Shown in pieces: positions 40,831-49,869 of a stretch of DNA of 64,000 nt. The DNA comes from Actinacidiphila alni. GTDB taxonomy: Bacteria > Actinomycetota > Actinomycetes > Streptomycetales > Streptomycetaceae. Both the position numbers and the translations under genes were made by a program. Numbering within the stretch: the stretch's first letter is position 1; each line of letters starts with the position of its first letter. The notes under the pieces are model-generated. The model did not search any database. It was not told the DNA's origin and saw nothing but the letters and a program-made list of their open reading frames with translations. The stretch spans positions 124,001 to 188,000 of the forward strand of contig NZ_FONG01000013.1 of the NCBI RefSeq assembly GCF_900112845.1, given 5' to 3'.

Positions 40831-42000
40831 TCATCTGACGGGCGCGAACAGCCGCTGCGCCGCGACCGCCGCGCCGCCGCGCGCCCACTCCTCGAAGGGC
40901 AGCGGGCGCAGCAGCAGATCGCACTCGGCCGCCGCGCCGAACGCCCGGGCGGCGAAGGTCTCGCGGATCTGCTCGGCGAACAGGTCGTAGGTCGCCACCC
41001 CCTCGCCGGAGATGATGATCCGCTCGGGACCGATCAGATTGGCGACCGACGCGATCGCCAGGCCCAGCGCGTGCCCGGCCCGGGAGAACACCGCCCGCAC
41101 CGTCTCGTCCCCGGAGTGCGCCAGCCGTACGGCGTCGGCCATCGTCAGCTCCGGATTCCCGGTGGCCTGCCGGGCCTGGTCGGTGATCGCGTGGGTGGAC
41201 GCGACGGCCTCCACGCAGCCGGTGTTGCCACAGGTGCAGGTGCGCTCCCCGCCGCCGACCGGCAGATGGCCGACCTCGCCGGACACGCCGTGCGCGCCGG
41301 ACACCACCCGGCCGCCGATGGACAGCCCGCAGCCGATCCCGGCGCCGACCGTGATCAGCGCGAAGGAGTCGAGGCCCGCGCCCGCGCCGAACCACTGCTC
41401 GGTGACGGTCAGGGCGCGTACGTCGTTCTCGATCACCGTCGGTGTGCCGGTCGCCGCCTCGACCAGCCGGGCCAGGGAGACCCGGCGCCAGTCGAGGAAC
41501 GGCGAATACTGCACGACACCGGTCTGCCCGTCGACATCCCCCGAGATCGTCACACCGATGCTGTGCACGTCCTCGCCGCGCGTGCCACCGCTGTGGCCGG
41601 CGTCGGCCGCCGCGCGCAGCCGCTCCACCAGCCGGGCGATCGCCAGCACCACGCTGTCGACGTCCCGCGAGTCCAGCGCGGCCCGGCGGGCCACCAGCGG
41701 CTTCGCGGTCAGATCGGCGAGCACCCCGATCAACTCGTCCGCGGTGACCTTGACCCCGATGAAACGGGCCCGCTCGGGGCGTACCGCGATCAAGGTGGCG
41801 GGCCGGCCGGTCGGCCGCTTCGGGGCGGGCGTGCTCAGTTCGGTGATCCACCCGTCGCTGAGCAGCGGCGCCGTCGCCTTGGTGACGGCGCCCGCGGACA
41901 GGCCCGTACGGCGGCCCGCCTCGGCCCGGGTGAGCGGCCCCTGGGCGAGCAGGGTCTGGAACACCAGGGCAGCGGCGGGCGGCTGATCGGCGAGGGTCAC
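40831..42000 (-). CDS. ROK-family repressor
   Basis: The 389-residue protein has an N-terminal winged HTH (LAQGPLTRAEAGRRTGLSAGAVTKATAPLL). A ROK sugar-kinase-like domain follows, with VGAGIGCGLSIGGRVVSGAHG, the EVGHLPVG motif, the zinc-binding CTCGNTGCVEAVAS and a C-terminal region ending in LFAPVR. The kinase-like domain serves as sugar sensor. GTG 42000 follows AAGG at good spacing. It is divergent from the second GH27-GH36 pair, the obvious targets. A repeated ATGGAAGG motif in the shared region is a candidate operator. Confidence 0.9.
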   Translation of the reverse strand: MTLADQPPAAALVFQTLLAQGPLTRAEAGRRTGLSAGAVTKATAPLLSDGWITELSTPAPKRPTGRPATLIAVRPERARFIGVKVTADELIGVLADLTAKPLVARRAALDSRDVDSVVLAIARLVERLRAAADAGHSGGTRGEDVHSIGVTISGDVDGQTGVVQYSPFLDWRRVSLARLVEAATGTPTVIENDVRALTVTEQWFGAGAGLDSFALITVGAGIGCGLSIGGRVVSGAHGVSGEVGHLPVGGGERTCTCGNTGCVEAVASTHAITDQARQATGNPELTMADAVRLAHSGDETVRAVFSRAGHALGLAIASVANLIGPERIIISGEGVATYDLFAEQIRETFAARAFGAAAECDLLLRPLPFEEWARGGAAVAAQRLFAPVR

Positions 42001-42021
42001 ACCGGCGACCTTACCTTTCCC

Positions 42022-42029
42022 ATGGAAGG
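42022..42029. promoter_or_regulatory. ATGGAAGG motif near ROK start, candidate ROK operator
   Basis: ATGGAAGGGAA begins at 42022, just upstream of the ROK start, and ATGGAAGGAAA recurs at 42111 in the GH27 promoter. The surrounding CCTTTCCCATGGAAGG is nearly palindromic. Placement at both ends of the divergent region fits autoregulation plus repression of GH27. Confidence 0.5.
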
Positions 42030-42104
42030 GAAGAGAAGCCGTTTCGTCGGGACACGAGTCCACAGTTTTCACAGGATCGGGCCGTACGTAAGGCGCCGAG
42101 TATG

Positions 42105-42134
42105 TTGACGATGGAAGGAAACTCTGGCTACAGT
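42105..42134 (+). promoter_or_regulatory. Sigma-70 type promoter of the GH27-GH36 pair with operator in spacer
   Basis: TTGACG (42105-42110), an 18-bp spacer and TACAGT (42129-42134) make a consensus-like vegetative promoter. The second ATGGAAGG motif (42111-42118) lies wholly inside the spacer, an ideal place for repression. Confidence 0.75.
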
Positions 42135-42343
42135 CGCCGCGTTCCACCGCCGAGCGTGGCCCGGGACGGCCGCGCACGGCAGGAACGACGGCCGGTTCCC
42201 CCCTTCTCCCTCCCACCGGCCGCGGCCCGCGCACCGGGCGGCGTCCCCTTCGGCCGCCCCGACGCCGCGGGCGCCCATGCCGATCCCACCCTCCTCGTCA
42301 CCGGCTCCGCCGTGCCCGCGCACGGCGCCGAGATGGAGCAGTC

Positions 42344-44485
42344 ATGGCACCTCCCGACGGAACAGCCCGCCGCGGAACCCGTACCGGCCGCACCCGCCGC
42401 GGCACCCTCCTGCCCGCCCTGCTGGCAGCCGGCGCGCTCGTCGCGGCCTTCGCCGTACCGGCCGCCGCGGCCACGGCCGAGCACGCACCGGCCGCCGCGC
42501 CGCGGTCCGCCCCGGCGGCGCACACGCCCGCAGGACACCCCGCCGGGCACCCCGCGCCCGTCCTGGCCGACAAGCCGTACATGGGCTGGAGCAGTTGGAG
42601 CCTGGAGTCCACGAACTTCCCCGGCGTCAACCCCAGCGGCTCCGAGAGCTGGCTCACCGAGGCCCACGTCAAGCAGCAGGCCGACGTCGTGGCGAAGAAG
42701 CTCAAATCCCACGGATACGAGTACATCAATGTCGACGCCGGCTGGATCGGCGGCTTCGACAGCTACGGCCGCCCGCTGCCCAACACCACCGCCTTCCCCG
42801 ACGGGATGAAGGGCCTGGCCGACTACGTCCACGCCAAGGGCCTGAAATTCGGCGCCTATCTGGCCGTCGGCCTCTACTTCGACGCGTACAACGACGGCAA
42901 GTCGCCGATCCACGGCGCGCCCGGCTGCACCACCAAGGACATCGTCTACCCGGACCTGCGCAAGACCAGCGGCTGGGACAACGTCTCCTACCAGATGGAC
43001 TTCTCCAGCCCCTGCGCCGCCAAGTACATCGACTCCGTCGCCGACGAACTCGCCTCCTGGGGCGTGGACTTCCTCAAGGTGGACGGCGTCGGCCCCGGTT
43101 CAGGACAGGGCGACGCGGCGCACGACAACATCCCGGACGTCCAGGCGTGGCACAGCGCTTTGCAGCGCGCCGGTCGACCGATCCAGCTCACCCTGTCCTG
43201 GTCGCTCAGCCACGACAAGGCCGACGTGTGGAAGCAGAACGCCAACGGCTGGCGCGTCGACACCGACGTCGAGTGCTACTGCGACACGCTCGTGACCTGG
43301 AACAACTCCGTCAAGCAACGCTGGAACGACGTCGTGCCGTGGATCGACGACGCGGGCCCCGGCCACTGGAACAACCTCGACTCGCTCGATGTCGGCGTCG
43401 GCGTCATGGACGGCGTCAACGACGTCGAGCGGCAGAGCTACGCCACCTTGTGGGCGATCGAGGCCGCGCCGCTGTACACCGGCGACGACCTCACCAAGCT
43501 CGACGCGTACGGCCTGAAACTGCTCACCAATGACGAGGTCATCGCCGTCGACCAGGCGGGCAACCCGGCCAGGCCGGTCAGCCAGGCCACCGACCAGCAG
43601 GTCTGGTACGCGCGGGACGCCGACGGCGGCTACACCGTCGCCCTGTTCAACCTCGGCGGCGGGTACGCCGACGTCACCGCGGACTTCGGCGACCTCGGCA
43701 TCAGCGGCAAGGCCGCCGTCCGCGACCTGTGGAGCCACAAGAACCTCGGTACGTCGAAGGGCTCCTTCACCGACAATCTGCCGCCGCACGGCTCACGGCT
43801 GCTGCACCTCACCCCGCGTGCCACGGGCGGCGCCCCCGGTGTGCCGCTCGCCGTGCACGGCACCGCCTCCACCGCGGGCAGCGTCTCGCTCGCCTGGGAC
43901 GCGGTGACGACGGGCAAGGCGCCCGTCACCGGCTACGACGTCTACGCGGGCGGCCACAAGGCCACCACGACCAGCGGCACCACCGCCACCGTCACCGGCC
44001 TGTCCGCCGGCACCGGCTACACCTTCACCGTCGTCGCCCACGACGCCAAGGGCCGCCGTTCCGCGCCGAGCAAGGCCGTTCCGGTCACCACACCGGCCGC
44101 GGGCGGACGCGTCCCGTACGAGGCGGAGGCGCCGGGCAACACGCTCGGCGGCAACGCGAGCGTCGGCGACTGCTCCGCCTGCTCGGGCGGCAAGAAGGTC
44201 GGCAACCTCGGCAGCGGCGGCTCGGTGGCCTTCACGCAGGTGAACGCGCCGAAGGACGGCACCTATCTGCTGACCCTCGACTACCTGGACGGCTCCTCGG
44301 GCCGCACCATCGTGGTCACCTCCGGCCGTACCTCCTTCAAGCTCCCGCTGCCCGGCAGCAACGACAACAACTGGGGCCTGCCGCACTCGGTGACCGTGCC
44401 GGTGCACCTGGCCGCGGGTGCCAACACCGTCTCCTTCGGCAACCCCGCCGACTACGCGTCCGACATCGACCGGATCACCGTCTGA
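42344..44485 (+). CDS. Secreted GH27 alpha-galactosidase with FnIII and carbohydrate-binding module
   Basis: The 713-residue protein has a signal peptide (GTLLPALLAAGALVAAFAVPAAA) and a His/Ala/Pro-rich linker. The GH27 barrel starts at about residue 78 (KPYMGWSSWSLES). The nucleophile is Asp247 in FLKVDGVG and the acid/base Asp308 in WRVDTDVE. A beta-sandwich (about 400-500), an FnIII domain (about 505-580) and a C-terminal CBM35/CBM6-like module (YEAEAPGNTLGGNASVGDCS onward) follow. It differs clearly from the first GH27 of the window, which has lectin-like repeats instead. ATG 42344 has GGAG upstream. It is under the ROK-type promoter with GH36 next. Confidence 0.93.
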   Translation: MAPPDGTARRGTRTGRTRRGTLLPALLAAGALVAAFAVPAAAATAEHAPAAAPRSAPAAHTPAGHPAGHPAPVLADKPYMGWSSWSLESTNFPGVNPSGSESWLTEAHVKQQADVVAKKLKSHGYEYINVDAGWIGGFDSYGRPLPNTTAFPDGMKGLADYVHAKGLKFGAYLAVGLYFDAYNDGKSPIHGAPGCTTKDIVYPDLRKTSGWDNVSYQMDFSSPCAAKYIDSVADELASWGVDFLKVDGVGPGSGQGDAAHDNIPDVQAWHSALQRAGRPIQLTLSWSLSHDKADVWKQNANGWRVDTDVECYCDTLVTWNNSVKQRWNDVVPWIDDAGPGHWNNLDSLDVGVGVMDGVNDVERQSYATLWAIEAAPLYTGDDLTKLDAYGLKLLTNDEVIAVDQAGNPARPVSQATDQQVWYARDADGGYTVALFNLGGGYADVTADFGDLGISGKAAVRDLWSHKNLGTSKGSFTDNLPPHGSRLLHLTPRATGGAPGVPLAVHGTASTAGSVSLAWDAVTTGKAPVTGYDVYAGGHKATTTSGTTATVTGLSAGTGYTFTVVAHDAKGRRSAPSKAVPVTTPAAGGRVPYEAEAPGNTLGGNASVGDCSACSGGKKVGNLGSGGSVAFTQVNAPKDGTYLLTLDYLDGSSGRTIVVTSGRTSFKLPLPGSNDNNWGLPHSVTVPVHLAAGANTVSFGNPADYASDIDRITV

Positions 44486-44489
44486 CCCG

Positions 44490-44567
44490 GCCGGGCCCGG
44501 CGCCCACCCGCGCCGGGCCCGGCACACCGTTACGGGCCGGGCCGGACCACCGCGTCCGGTCCGGCCC
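44490..44567 (+). terminator. Double hairpin after GH27
   Basis: Two perfect stems follow the stop: 14 bp (44490-44503 / 44510-44523) and 10 bp (44539-44548 / 44558-44567). Neither has a T run. They may attenuate transcription into GH36 or protect the upstream mRNA end. Confidence 0.55.
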
Positions 44568-44660
44568 GCGCCCCGCGGACGGCCGACTCCCGACCCCACC
44601 CGCGGCGCCCGCACGTCCGGTGACGATGATGGTCACCGCACCCGTGGAAAGGACTCACCC

Positions 44661-46889
44661 ATGACCAGCAACTCCGCGCGGATCGTGACCCTGCGCGCGG
44701 CAGGCACCGCCCTCGTCGTGGAACTCGGCGAGCCGCTGCCAAGAGTCCTGCACTGGGGAGCCGATCTCGGCGAGCTGTCGGACGACGGCCTCGCCGCGCT
44801 GAGCCTGACCGCGGAAGGCGCGGTGCTCAACAACTCCCTCGACGTACCGCGCCGGTTCACCGTCTGGCCGACCGAGGCCGACGGCTGGTCCGGCAGCCCC
44901 GCCCAGCAGGGCCACCGGGCGGGCACCGCCACCACACCGCGCCCCGTCCTCACCGGCGCCTCGCACTCCGTACTGCCCGGCGGGGGCGGCGAGTTGGTGA
45001 TCGAGCTGCACGACGCCGTCAGCGACCTCGCCGTCACCCTCACCTACCGGCTCGAACCCTCCGGGGTGCTCGGCGTCCACGCGGACCTGACGGCGGGTCA
45101 GGCGGGGCAGGCGACGGAGGCGGCGGACGGCGCGGCGCCGTACGACCTGGCCGCGCTGGGCCTGCTGCTGCCGCTGCCGGAACGGGCCGGTGAAGTCCTG
45201 GACTTCACCGGCAAGTGGAGCCGTGAACGCTCCCCGCAGCGCCGCCCGCTGCACTACGGCTCCCATGTCCGCGAGATGCGGCGCGGCAAGCCCGGCGTGG
45301 ATTCGCCGTATCTGCTCACCGTCGGCGTGCCCGGCTTCGGCTTCCGCGACGGCGAGGTGTGGGGCCTGCACATCGGATGGAGCGGCGACCAGCGGTATCT
45401 CGCCGAGCGGCTGCCCGAGGGCGCGGGCAGCGACCACGCGGTGGTGCTCGGCGGCGGTGAACTGCTGCGCGCGGGCGAGGTACGGCTCGCGCCGGGGGAG
45501 ACCTACACCTCCCCGGTCTGCCATTTCGCCTGGTCCGACGCCGGCCTCGACGGCCTCGCCGGCCGCTTCCACGACCTGCTGCGGGCCCGCCCGACGCACC
45601 CGAGCAGCCCGCGCCCGCTGCACCTCAACAGCTGGGAGGCGGTCTACTTCGACCACGACCTGGACCGGCTGCTGCGGCTGGCGGACAAGGCCGCCGAGGT
45701 CGGCGTCGAGCGCTTCGTGCTGGACGACGGCTGGTTCACCGGCCGCCGCGACGACACCGCGGGCCTCGGCGACTGGACGGTGGACAAGACCGTCTGGCCC
45801 GAGGGACTCGGCCCGCTGGCCGACCATGTGCGCGCGCTCGGCATGGAATTCGGCCTGTGGGTCGAACCGGAGATGGTCAACCTCGACTCCGGGCTGGCCC
45901 GCGAGCACCCCGAATGGATCCTCGGCCCCTCGGCCGGGCTCGGCCCCAGCTCCCGCCACCAGTACACGCTCGACGTTGCCCACGAGGGCGCCTGGCAGTA
46001 TCTGCTGGACTGCCTGGACGCCCTCGTGGCGGAGTACGGCATCGGCTATCTGAAGTGGGACCACAACCGCGAGCTGCACGAGGCGGTCGAGCGCGGCCCC
46101 GGCGGCGCCGACCGGCCCGGCGGCCGGGCCCAGGTGCTCGCCGTCTACCGGCTGATGGACGCGCTCAAGGCCCGCCACCCCGGTCTGGAGATCGAGAGCT
46201 GCGCCAGCGGCGGCGGCCGGATCGACCTCGGCATCCTGGCCCGTACGGACCGGGTGTGGGCGTCGGACTGCAACGACCCGCTGGAACGGCAGACCATCCA
46301 GCGCTGGACCGGCCAGTTGCTGCCGCCGGAACTGGTCGGCTCCCACGTCGGCCCCACACCCAGCCACACCACGGCGCGGCCGGGCACCGACACCTTCCGT
46401 ATGGTCACCGCGCTGTTCGGGCACGCGGGCATCGAGCAGGATCTCAGTGCCTGCACCCCGCAGGAGCTGGCGCGGCTGACCGCCTGGACCGCGCTCTACC
46501 GCGAGCAGCGCGGGCTGCTGCACACCGGGCGGGTGGTCCGCGCCGACCTCGCGGGGGACGCGGTGCTGCTGCACGGCGTCGTCGCCGCCGACGCCTCCGC
46601 CGCGCTCTACACCTGGGCGCGGCTGGCCACCTCCCCCGAGGGCCAGTCGGGCCGGGTCAGGCTGCCGGGCCTGGACCCCGACACCGGCTACGAGGTGCGG
46701 ATCCGCACCGAGCTCGGCCTGCCCGCCTTCCACCAGACCACCGCGCCGCCGTGGCTGGCCCGGGCGCTGGAGGACTGGCTGCCGCTGCCCGGCGCGGTCC
46801 TCACCAGGGCAGGGCTGCCGATGCCCACCCTCGAACCGGAGCACGCGCTGCTGATCGAGGTGCGCGAGGCCGTCTGGAACGCCGCCTGA
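44661..46889 (+). CDS. Cytoplasmic GH36 alpha-galactosidase (second copy)
   Basis: The 742-residue enzyme has no signal peptide. The barrel carries NSWEAVYFDHDLDRLL and RFVLDDGWFTGRRDD, nucleophile Asp467 in YLKWDHNREL and acid/base Asp536 in WASDCNDPLERQ. It is only distantly similar to the GH36 at 8813: the catalytic neighbourhoods differ (KWDHN versus KWDMN, SDCND versus SDNTA), so it is not a recent duplicate. ATG 44661 follows a GGAAAGGA site. It lies 175 bp after the secreted GH27 and probably finishes hydrolysis of imported alpha-galactosides. Confidence 0.93.
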   Translation: MTSNSARIVTLRAAGTALVVELGEPLPRVLHWGADLGELSDDGLAALSLTAEGAVLNNSLDVPRRFTVWPTEADGWSGSPAQQGHRAGTATTPRPVLTGASHSVLPGGGGELVIELHDAVSDLAVTLTYRLEPSGVLGVHADLTAGQAGQATEAADGAAPYDLAALGLLLPLPERAGEVLDFTGKWSRERSPQRRPLHYGSHVREMRRGKPGVDSPYLLTVGVPGFGFRDGEVWGLHIGWSGDQRYLAERLPEGAGSDHAVVLGGGELLRAGEVRLAPGETYTSPVCHFAWSDAGLDGLAGRFHDLLRARPTHPSSPRPLHLNSWEAVYFDHDLDRLLRLADKAAEVGVERFVLDDGWFTGRRDDTAGLGDWTVDKTVWPEGLGPLADHVRALGMEFGLWVEPEMVNLDSGLAREHPEWILGPSAGLGPSSRHQYTLDVAHEGAWQYLLDCLDALVAEYGIGYLKWDHNRELHEAVERGPGGADRPGGRAQVLAVYRLMDALKARHPGLEIESCASGGGRIDLGILARTDRVWASDCNDPLERQTIQRWTGQLLPPELVGSHVGPTPSHTTARPGTDTFRMVTALFGHAGIEQDLSACTPQELARLTAWTALYREQRGLLHTGRVVRADLAGDAVLLHGVVAADASAALYTWARLATSPEGQSGRVRLPGLDPDTGYEVRIRTELGLPAFHQTTAPPWLARALEDWLPLPGAVLTRAGLPMPTLEPEHALLIEVREAVWNAA

Positions 46890-46906
46890 CGGGGAAGGAG
46901 CCAGGC

Positions 46907-46936
46907 ATGATCACAGCGGCGGAGGCGGCACGATGA
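46907..46936 (+). other. Nine-codon minicistron coupled to the next gene
   Basis: ATG 46907 has an excellent GAAGGAG site 7 nt upstream and encodes MITAAEAAR. Its stop overlaps the next start (ATGA at 46933). It may be a real leader that raises translation of the following gene through coupling, or the second ATG may simply be used independently through GGAGG at about 46919. Confidence 0.4.
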
Positions 46937-47301
46937 ACGACAGGGCCGAGCGGGCCGACAGCGCCGAGCGGGAGCGGGACGCCCCGGCGGCGGGCGGACG
47001 CGACCCGGGCGGTGACCCGTTCGACCAGCCCGCGCCGACCGGCGAGGAGAAGGCCGCCTGCTGGTCGGTGCGGCACCGCGCCCAGGGCATGTCGCACCAC
47101 GAGGTGAAGGCCGCGCTGACCCGCGCCCGCGAGCTGGCGGCGGACGGCACCGACGAGTCCGCCGCGGCGGCGGCCGAGGAGTGGGAGCGGATCGCCGACC
47201 TGATGGTCGATCACGCCGGGCGGTACGACATCGACATCGACCCCTTCGTGCAGGGGGAGTTGGCGGGCGAGTCGCACGCCCCGGGGCGTGGCCGGAAGTA
47301 G
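46933..47301 (+). CDS. Small conserved-type hypothetical protein
   Basis: The 122-residue acidic, highly charged protein has a disordered N-terminal 35 residues and a helical core (EEKAACWSVRHRAQGMSHHEVKAALTRARELAADG). It has no signal or membrane segment. ATG 46933 is preceded by GGAGGCGG. I do not recognise a family or function. It lies 44 bp after GH36 and could be the last gene of that transcript; it converges on the DUF2071 gene. Confidence 0.65.
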   Translation: MNDRAERADSAERERDAPAAGGRDPGGDPFDQPAPTGEEKAACWSVRHRAQGMSHHEVKAALTRARELAADGTDESAAAAAEEWERIADLMVDHAGRYDIDIDPFVQGELAGESHAPGRGRK

Positions 47302-47338
47302 CCCGCGGCGGCTCCGTGGGCCCCGCCGACCCGGGACG

Positions 47339-48106
47339 CTACGGCGTCGGGATGCCCGCCGGCTTGTGCGGCAGGCCGAAACGCACCGGGACGCCGGGGG
47401 AGTACAGCACGCTGACCGGCTCGCCCAGCGGGCGGGCGAGACCGGCGGCGGTCACCACGTCCTCGTCCAGCGACAGCACCTCAGCACGGTGCAGCGGCCA
47501 GCGCGGATGGGCGTTCGGCAGATACACCGGCCGCCCGAAGAAGGCGTTGTGCATGCCCCAGCGCGCGGTCAGGAAGTGCTCCAGCGCGGTGGGCTCCGCC
47601 ACCGGCTCGCCGACCCGCACGGTCAGCGAGGTGTGCGCGCCGCGCGGCCCCGGCCAGCGGCGCGAACTGGTGTAGGTGAGGGTGTCCGCGTCCCGGCGCA
47701 CCGACATCCGTGACCACAGATACGGCAGCCGGAAGACACTGCGGCCGACCACGACGGGGATCAGCCGGGACGCGTCCAGCGACCGGAACACCACACCGCG
47801 CCTGCCCCGCTCGTCCACCGAGTACAGCCGCACATTGGTCTCGGGGAAGGTGCCGAGATACGGCACGCCCGGCAGCCGGAACCAGCCGACCCGGTGCATC
47901 CGGAAGGCGACGAGCCCCACATAGGTGACGCCGTCCAGGGTGTCCGGGCGGACGCCCGGGGGCAGCAGCGGCGCCACGGCCTCCGGCGGCACCGGCCAGT
48001 GCACAAAGGTCAGATCCAGCCACCACTGCGTCATCAACGGCTCGGCCGCGCTGCCGGGCGGCGCGTCGACCGCTATCGGCTCGGCCTCGGCCGGGGTGCT
48101 GGACAT
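47339..48106 (-). CDS. DUF2071/YqjF-family protein
   Basis: The 255-residue protein matches the YqjF/DUF2071 family: QWWLDLTFVHWPVPPEAVAPLLPPGV near the start, then GLVAFRMHRVGWFRLPGVPYLGTFPETNVRLY. It has a C-terminal LTARWGMHNAFFGRPVYLPNAHPRWPLHRAEV. The fold resembles acetoacetate decarboxylase, but the function is unknown. ATG 48106 is taken; ATG 48118 is an alternative four residues earlier. It is cytoplasmic. Confidence 0.88.
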   Translation of the reverse strand: MSSTPAEAEPIAVDAPPGSAAEPLMTQWWLDLTFVHWPVPPEAVAPLLPPGVRPDTLDGVTYVGLVAFRMHRVGWFRLPGVPYLGTFPETNVRLYSVDERGRRGVVFRSLDASRLIPVVVGRSVFRLPYLWSRMSVRRDADTLTYTSSRRWPGPRGAHTSLTVRVGEPVAEPTALEHFLTARWGMHNAFFGRPVYLPNAHPRWPLHRAEVLSLDEDVVTAAGLARPLGEPVSVLYSPGVPVRFGLPHKPAGIPTP

Positions 48107-48155
48107 GCCGACCAGCATCGCACCGGCGCGCGGCCCCGCCGGCGGCGGGTGCCGC

Positions 48156-48503
48156 TCAGCTCGGCCGGTAGCGGATCTCCAGCATCAGGGCGCCGGTCCG
48201 GGTGCGGTACGGGCCGTGCGGCATGCCCGGCGGCCGGGACGCGAAATGGCCCGCTGTAAAGGTCAGGTCGAGGGTGAGATCCTCCAGCTCGCCCTCCAGC
48301 AGATAGACCTCCTCGTAGTAGTCGTGCCTGATCACCCCGGCGGCCGAGGTGTCGAGCCCCGGCTCCCACCGGGCCAGCCGGGTCAGCTCCGCGCCGCCCG
48401 CCGCCGGGTCCTGCGACAGCAGCCGCTCACTGACGCCGGGCGAGCCTTCCGCGGGGCGCCACGGGACATCGGCGGCGGACCGGAATTCGTGTTCTTCCTT
48501 CAC
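48156..48503 (-). CDS. Cupin-domain protein (ChrR-like)
   Basis: The 115-residue single cupin has HDYYEEVYLLEGELEDL as first metal-binding motif and FASRPPGMPHGPYRTRTG as second. GTG 48503 is chosen with an AGGAAGGGG site upstream; the longer open frame to 48989 is antisense to the SpoIIE gene and is not real. Ligand and reaction are unknown. It is divergent from the SpoIIE phosphatase across 181 bp. Confidence 0.8.
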   Translation of the reverse strand: MKEEHEFRSAADVPWRPAEGSPGVSERLLSQDPAAGGAELTRLARWEPGLDTSAAGVIRHDYYEEVYLLEGELEDLTLDLTFTAGHFASRPPGMPHGPYRTRTGALMLEIRYRPS

Positions 48504-48684
48504 GGGCGGGGCCCCTTCCTGCACGAAGTGCGCCGTTTCCTGGACGCGGCGCGCCGCGCGGGCCGTCCGGCACGGCGGACTCACCGTACGCGCCGCGGCC
48601 CGCCGTCCGGGGCGGTCGCCGTACCGGCCGTACGCAGGCGCGACCCGCCAGGCCCGGACGGCGCTGTGCCGGAAATGCCCCGTT

Positions 48685-49869
48685 ATGCTCGTCGGTGTGA
48701 CGACGATCCCCGCACGGCGGCGCTCCTGGTGGCAGACCGCCCGGCGGGATCCGGTGCTGATGTCGCCGCTGCTGCTGACCGTGGTGATCGGGGTGCTGGC
48801 GTTCGTCACACCGGACAATGTCGCCGTCAGCCGGCTGCTGCCCGCCGCGCCGGCGCTCGCCGCCTCGATGTGGTCGGTGGCGGCGACCGTGACGCTCGGC
48901 GCGTTCGCCATATGCGTGGTGATCGCCGTCGCCCTCGTCCTCGGCACGCCCGGGATGCTGTTCACCGCGGTGGCCATCGGCGCGGTCACCGCCGCGGCCG
49001 GCTACGCGGCGTACATCAGGCTGCAGCGCGAACGCACCCTCACCGAGGTCAGATCGGTGGCCGACGCCGCGCAGGCCGTCGTACTGCGCCCCGTGCCGCC
49101 GCGCATCGGCCGGACCGACATCGCGACGCTGTACGTGGCCGCCGCCGCGCAGGCCAGGATCGGCGGCGACTTCTACGCCGCGGTCGAGACGCCGTACGGC
49201 GTACGGCTGCTCATCGGCGACGTCCGCGGCAAGGGCCTCGCGGCGGCGGGCGTGGCCGGAGCCGTCGCCAACTGCTTCCGCGAGGCCGCGCACGACGAAC
49301 CGGACCTCGCGGCGCTCGCCCGCCGGCTGGACACCAGCCTCGGCCGGTACAGCGCCTCGCTGCCCGCGCAGGACGCCTCCGAGCGCTTCGCCACCGCGCT
49401 GCTCGCCGAGATCCCGGCGGGCGGCGGCCCGGCTGCACTCCTCAACTGCGGGCACCCGCCACCGTTGCTGCTGCACGCCGGCCGGGTCACCACACTGGAC
49501 CCGGCGGTCCCCTCGCCGCCGCTGAACATGGCCGCCCTGATCGGCTCCGGCTATCACGTCGAGAGCGTGCCGCTTGCCGCCGGCGACCAGTTGCTGCTCT
49601 ACACCGACGGCGTCACCGAGACCCGCGATCGCGCCGGCGCCTTCTTCCCGCTGCACCGGTGGGCGAGCCGCAGGCCGCCTGCCGAACCCGCCGAATTCCT
49701 CGGCCGGCTCCGCGCCGAACTGCTGCGCTACAGCGAGGGCCGGCTCGACGACGACATCGCCGCCATGCTGATCCGCTGCCGGCCCGGCGGTCAGGTCCTG
49801 CGCCCGCCGGAGGTACCGGACGGCGGCGCGGGCTCAGGCGCCGGTGGCGGACCGGGTGAAGACATGTGA
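48685..49869 (+). CDS. Membrane-bound PP2C/SpoIIE-type serine phosphatase
   Basis: The 394-residue protein has three or four N-terminal membrane segments (about residues 25-105). The SpoIIE/RsbU phosphatase domain follows, with metal-binding RIGGDFYAAVETPYGVRLLIGDVRGKGLAAAG, LLNCGHPPPLLL and LLLYTDGVTETRD. These enzymes dephosphorylate STAS anti-anti-sigma factors in partner-switching control. ATG 48685 or GTG 48697 could be the start. A STAS protein and RsbW-like ATPases lie 10-13 kb away, but a link is not shown. Its 3' end overlaps the convergent acetyltransferase by 36 bp. Confidence 0.92.
   Translation: MLVGVTTIPARRRSWWQTARRDPVLMSPLLLTVVIGVLAFVTPDNVAVSRLLPAAPALAASMWSVAATVTLGAFAICVVIAVALVLGTPGMLFTAVAIGAVTAAAGYAAYIRLQRERTLTEVRSVADAAQAVVLRPVPPRIGRTDIATLYVAAAAQARIGGDFYAAVETPYGVRLLIGDVRGKGLAAAGVAGAVANCFREAAHDEPDLAALARRLDTSLGRYSASLPAQDASERFATALLAEIPAGGGPAALLNCGHPPPLLLHAGRVTTLDPAVPSPPLNMAALIGSGYHVESVPLAAGDQLLLYTDGVTETRDRAGAFFPLHRWASRRPPAEPAEFLGRLRAELLRYSEGRLDDDIAAMLIRCRPGGQVLRPPEVPDGGAGSGAGGGPGEDM

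Larger units (their letters stand above)
42001..42343. other. Divergent control region ROK / GH27
   Basis: This 343-bp gap contains two ATGGAAGG motifs and one strong plus-strand promoter (described separately). The stretch from about 42135 to 42335 is a GC-rich untranslated leader of about 200 nt without a supportable ORF or a recognised riboswitch. Confidence 0.6.

Noticed and set aside
48504..48989. N-terminal extension of the cupin gene to 48989
   Set aside because: The extra region is antisense to the start of the SpoIIE gene and has shadow-like composition.
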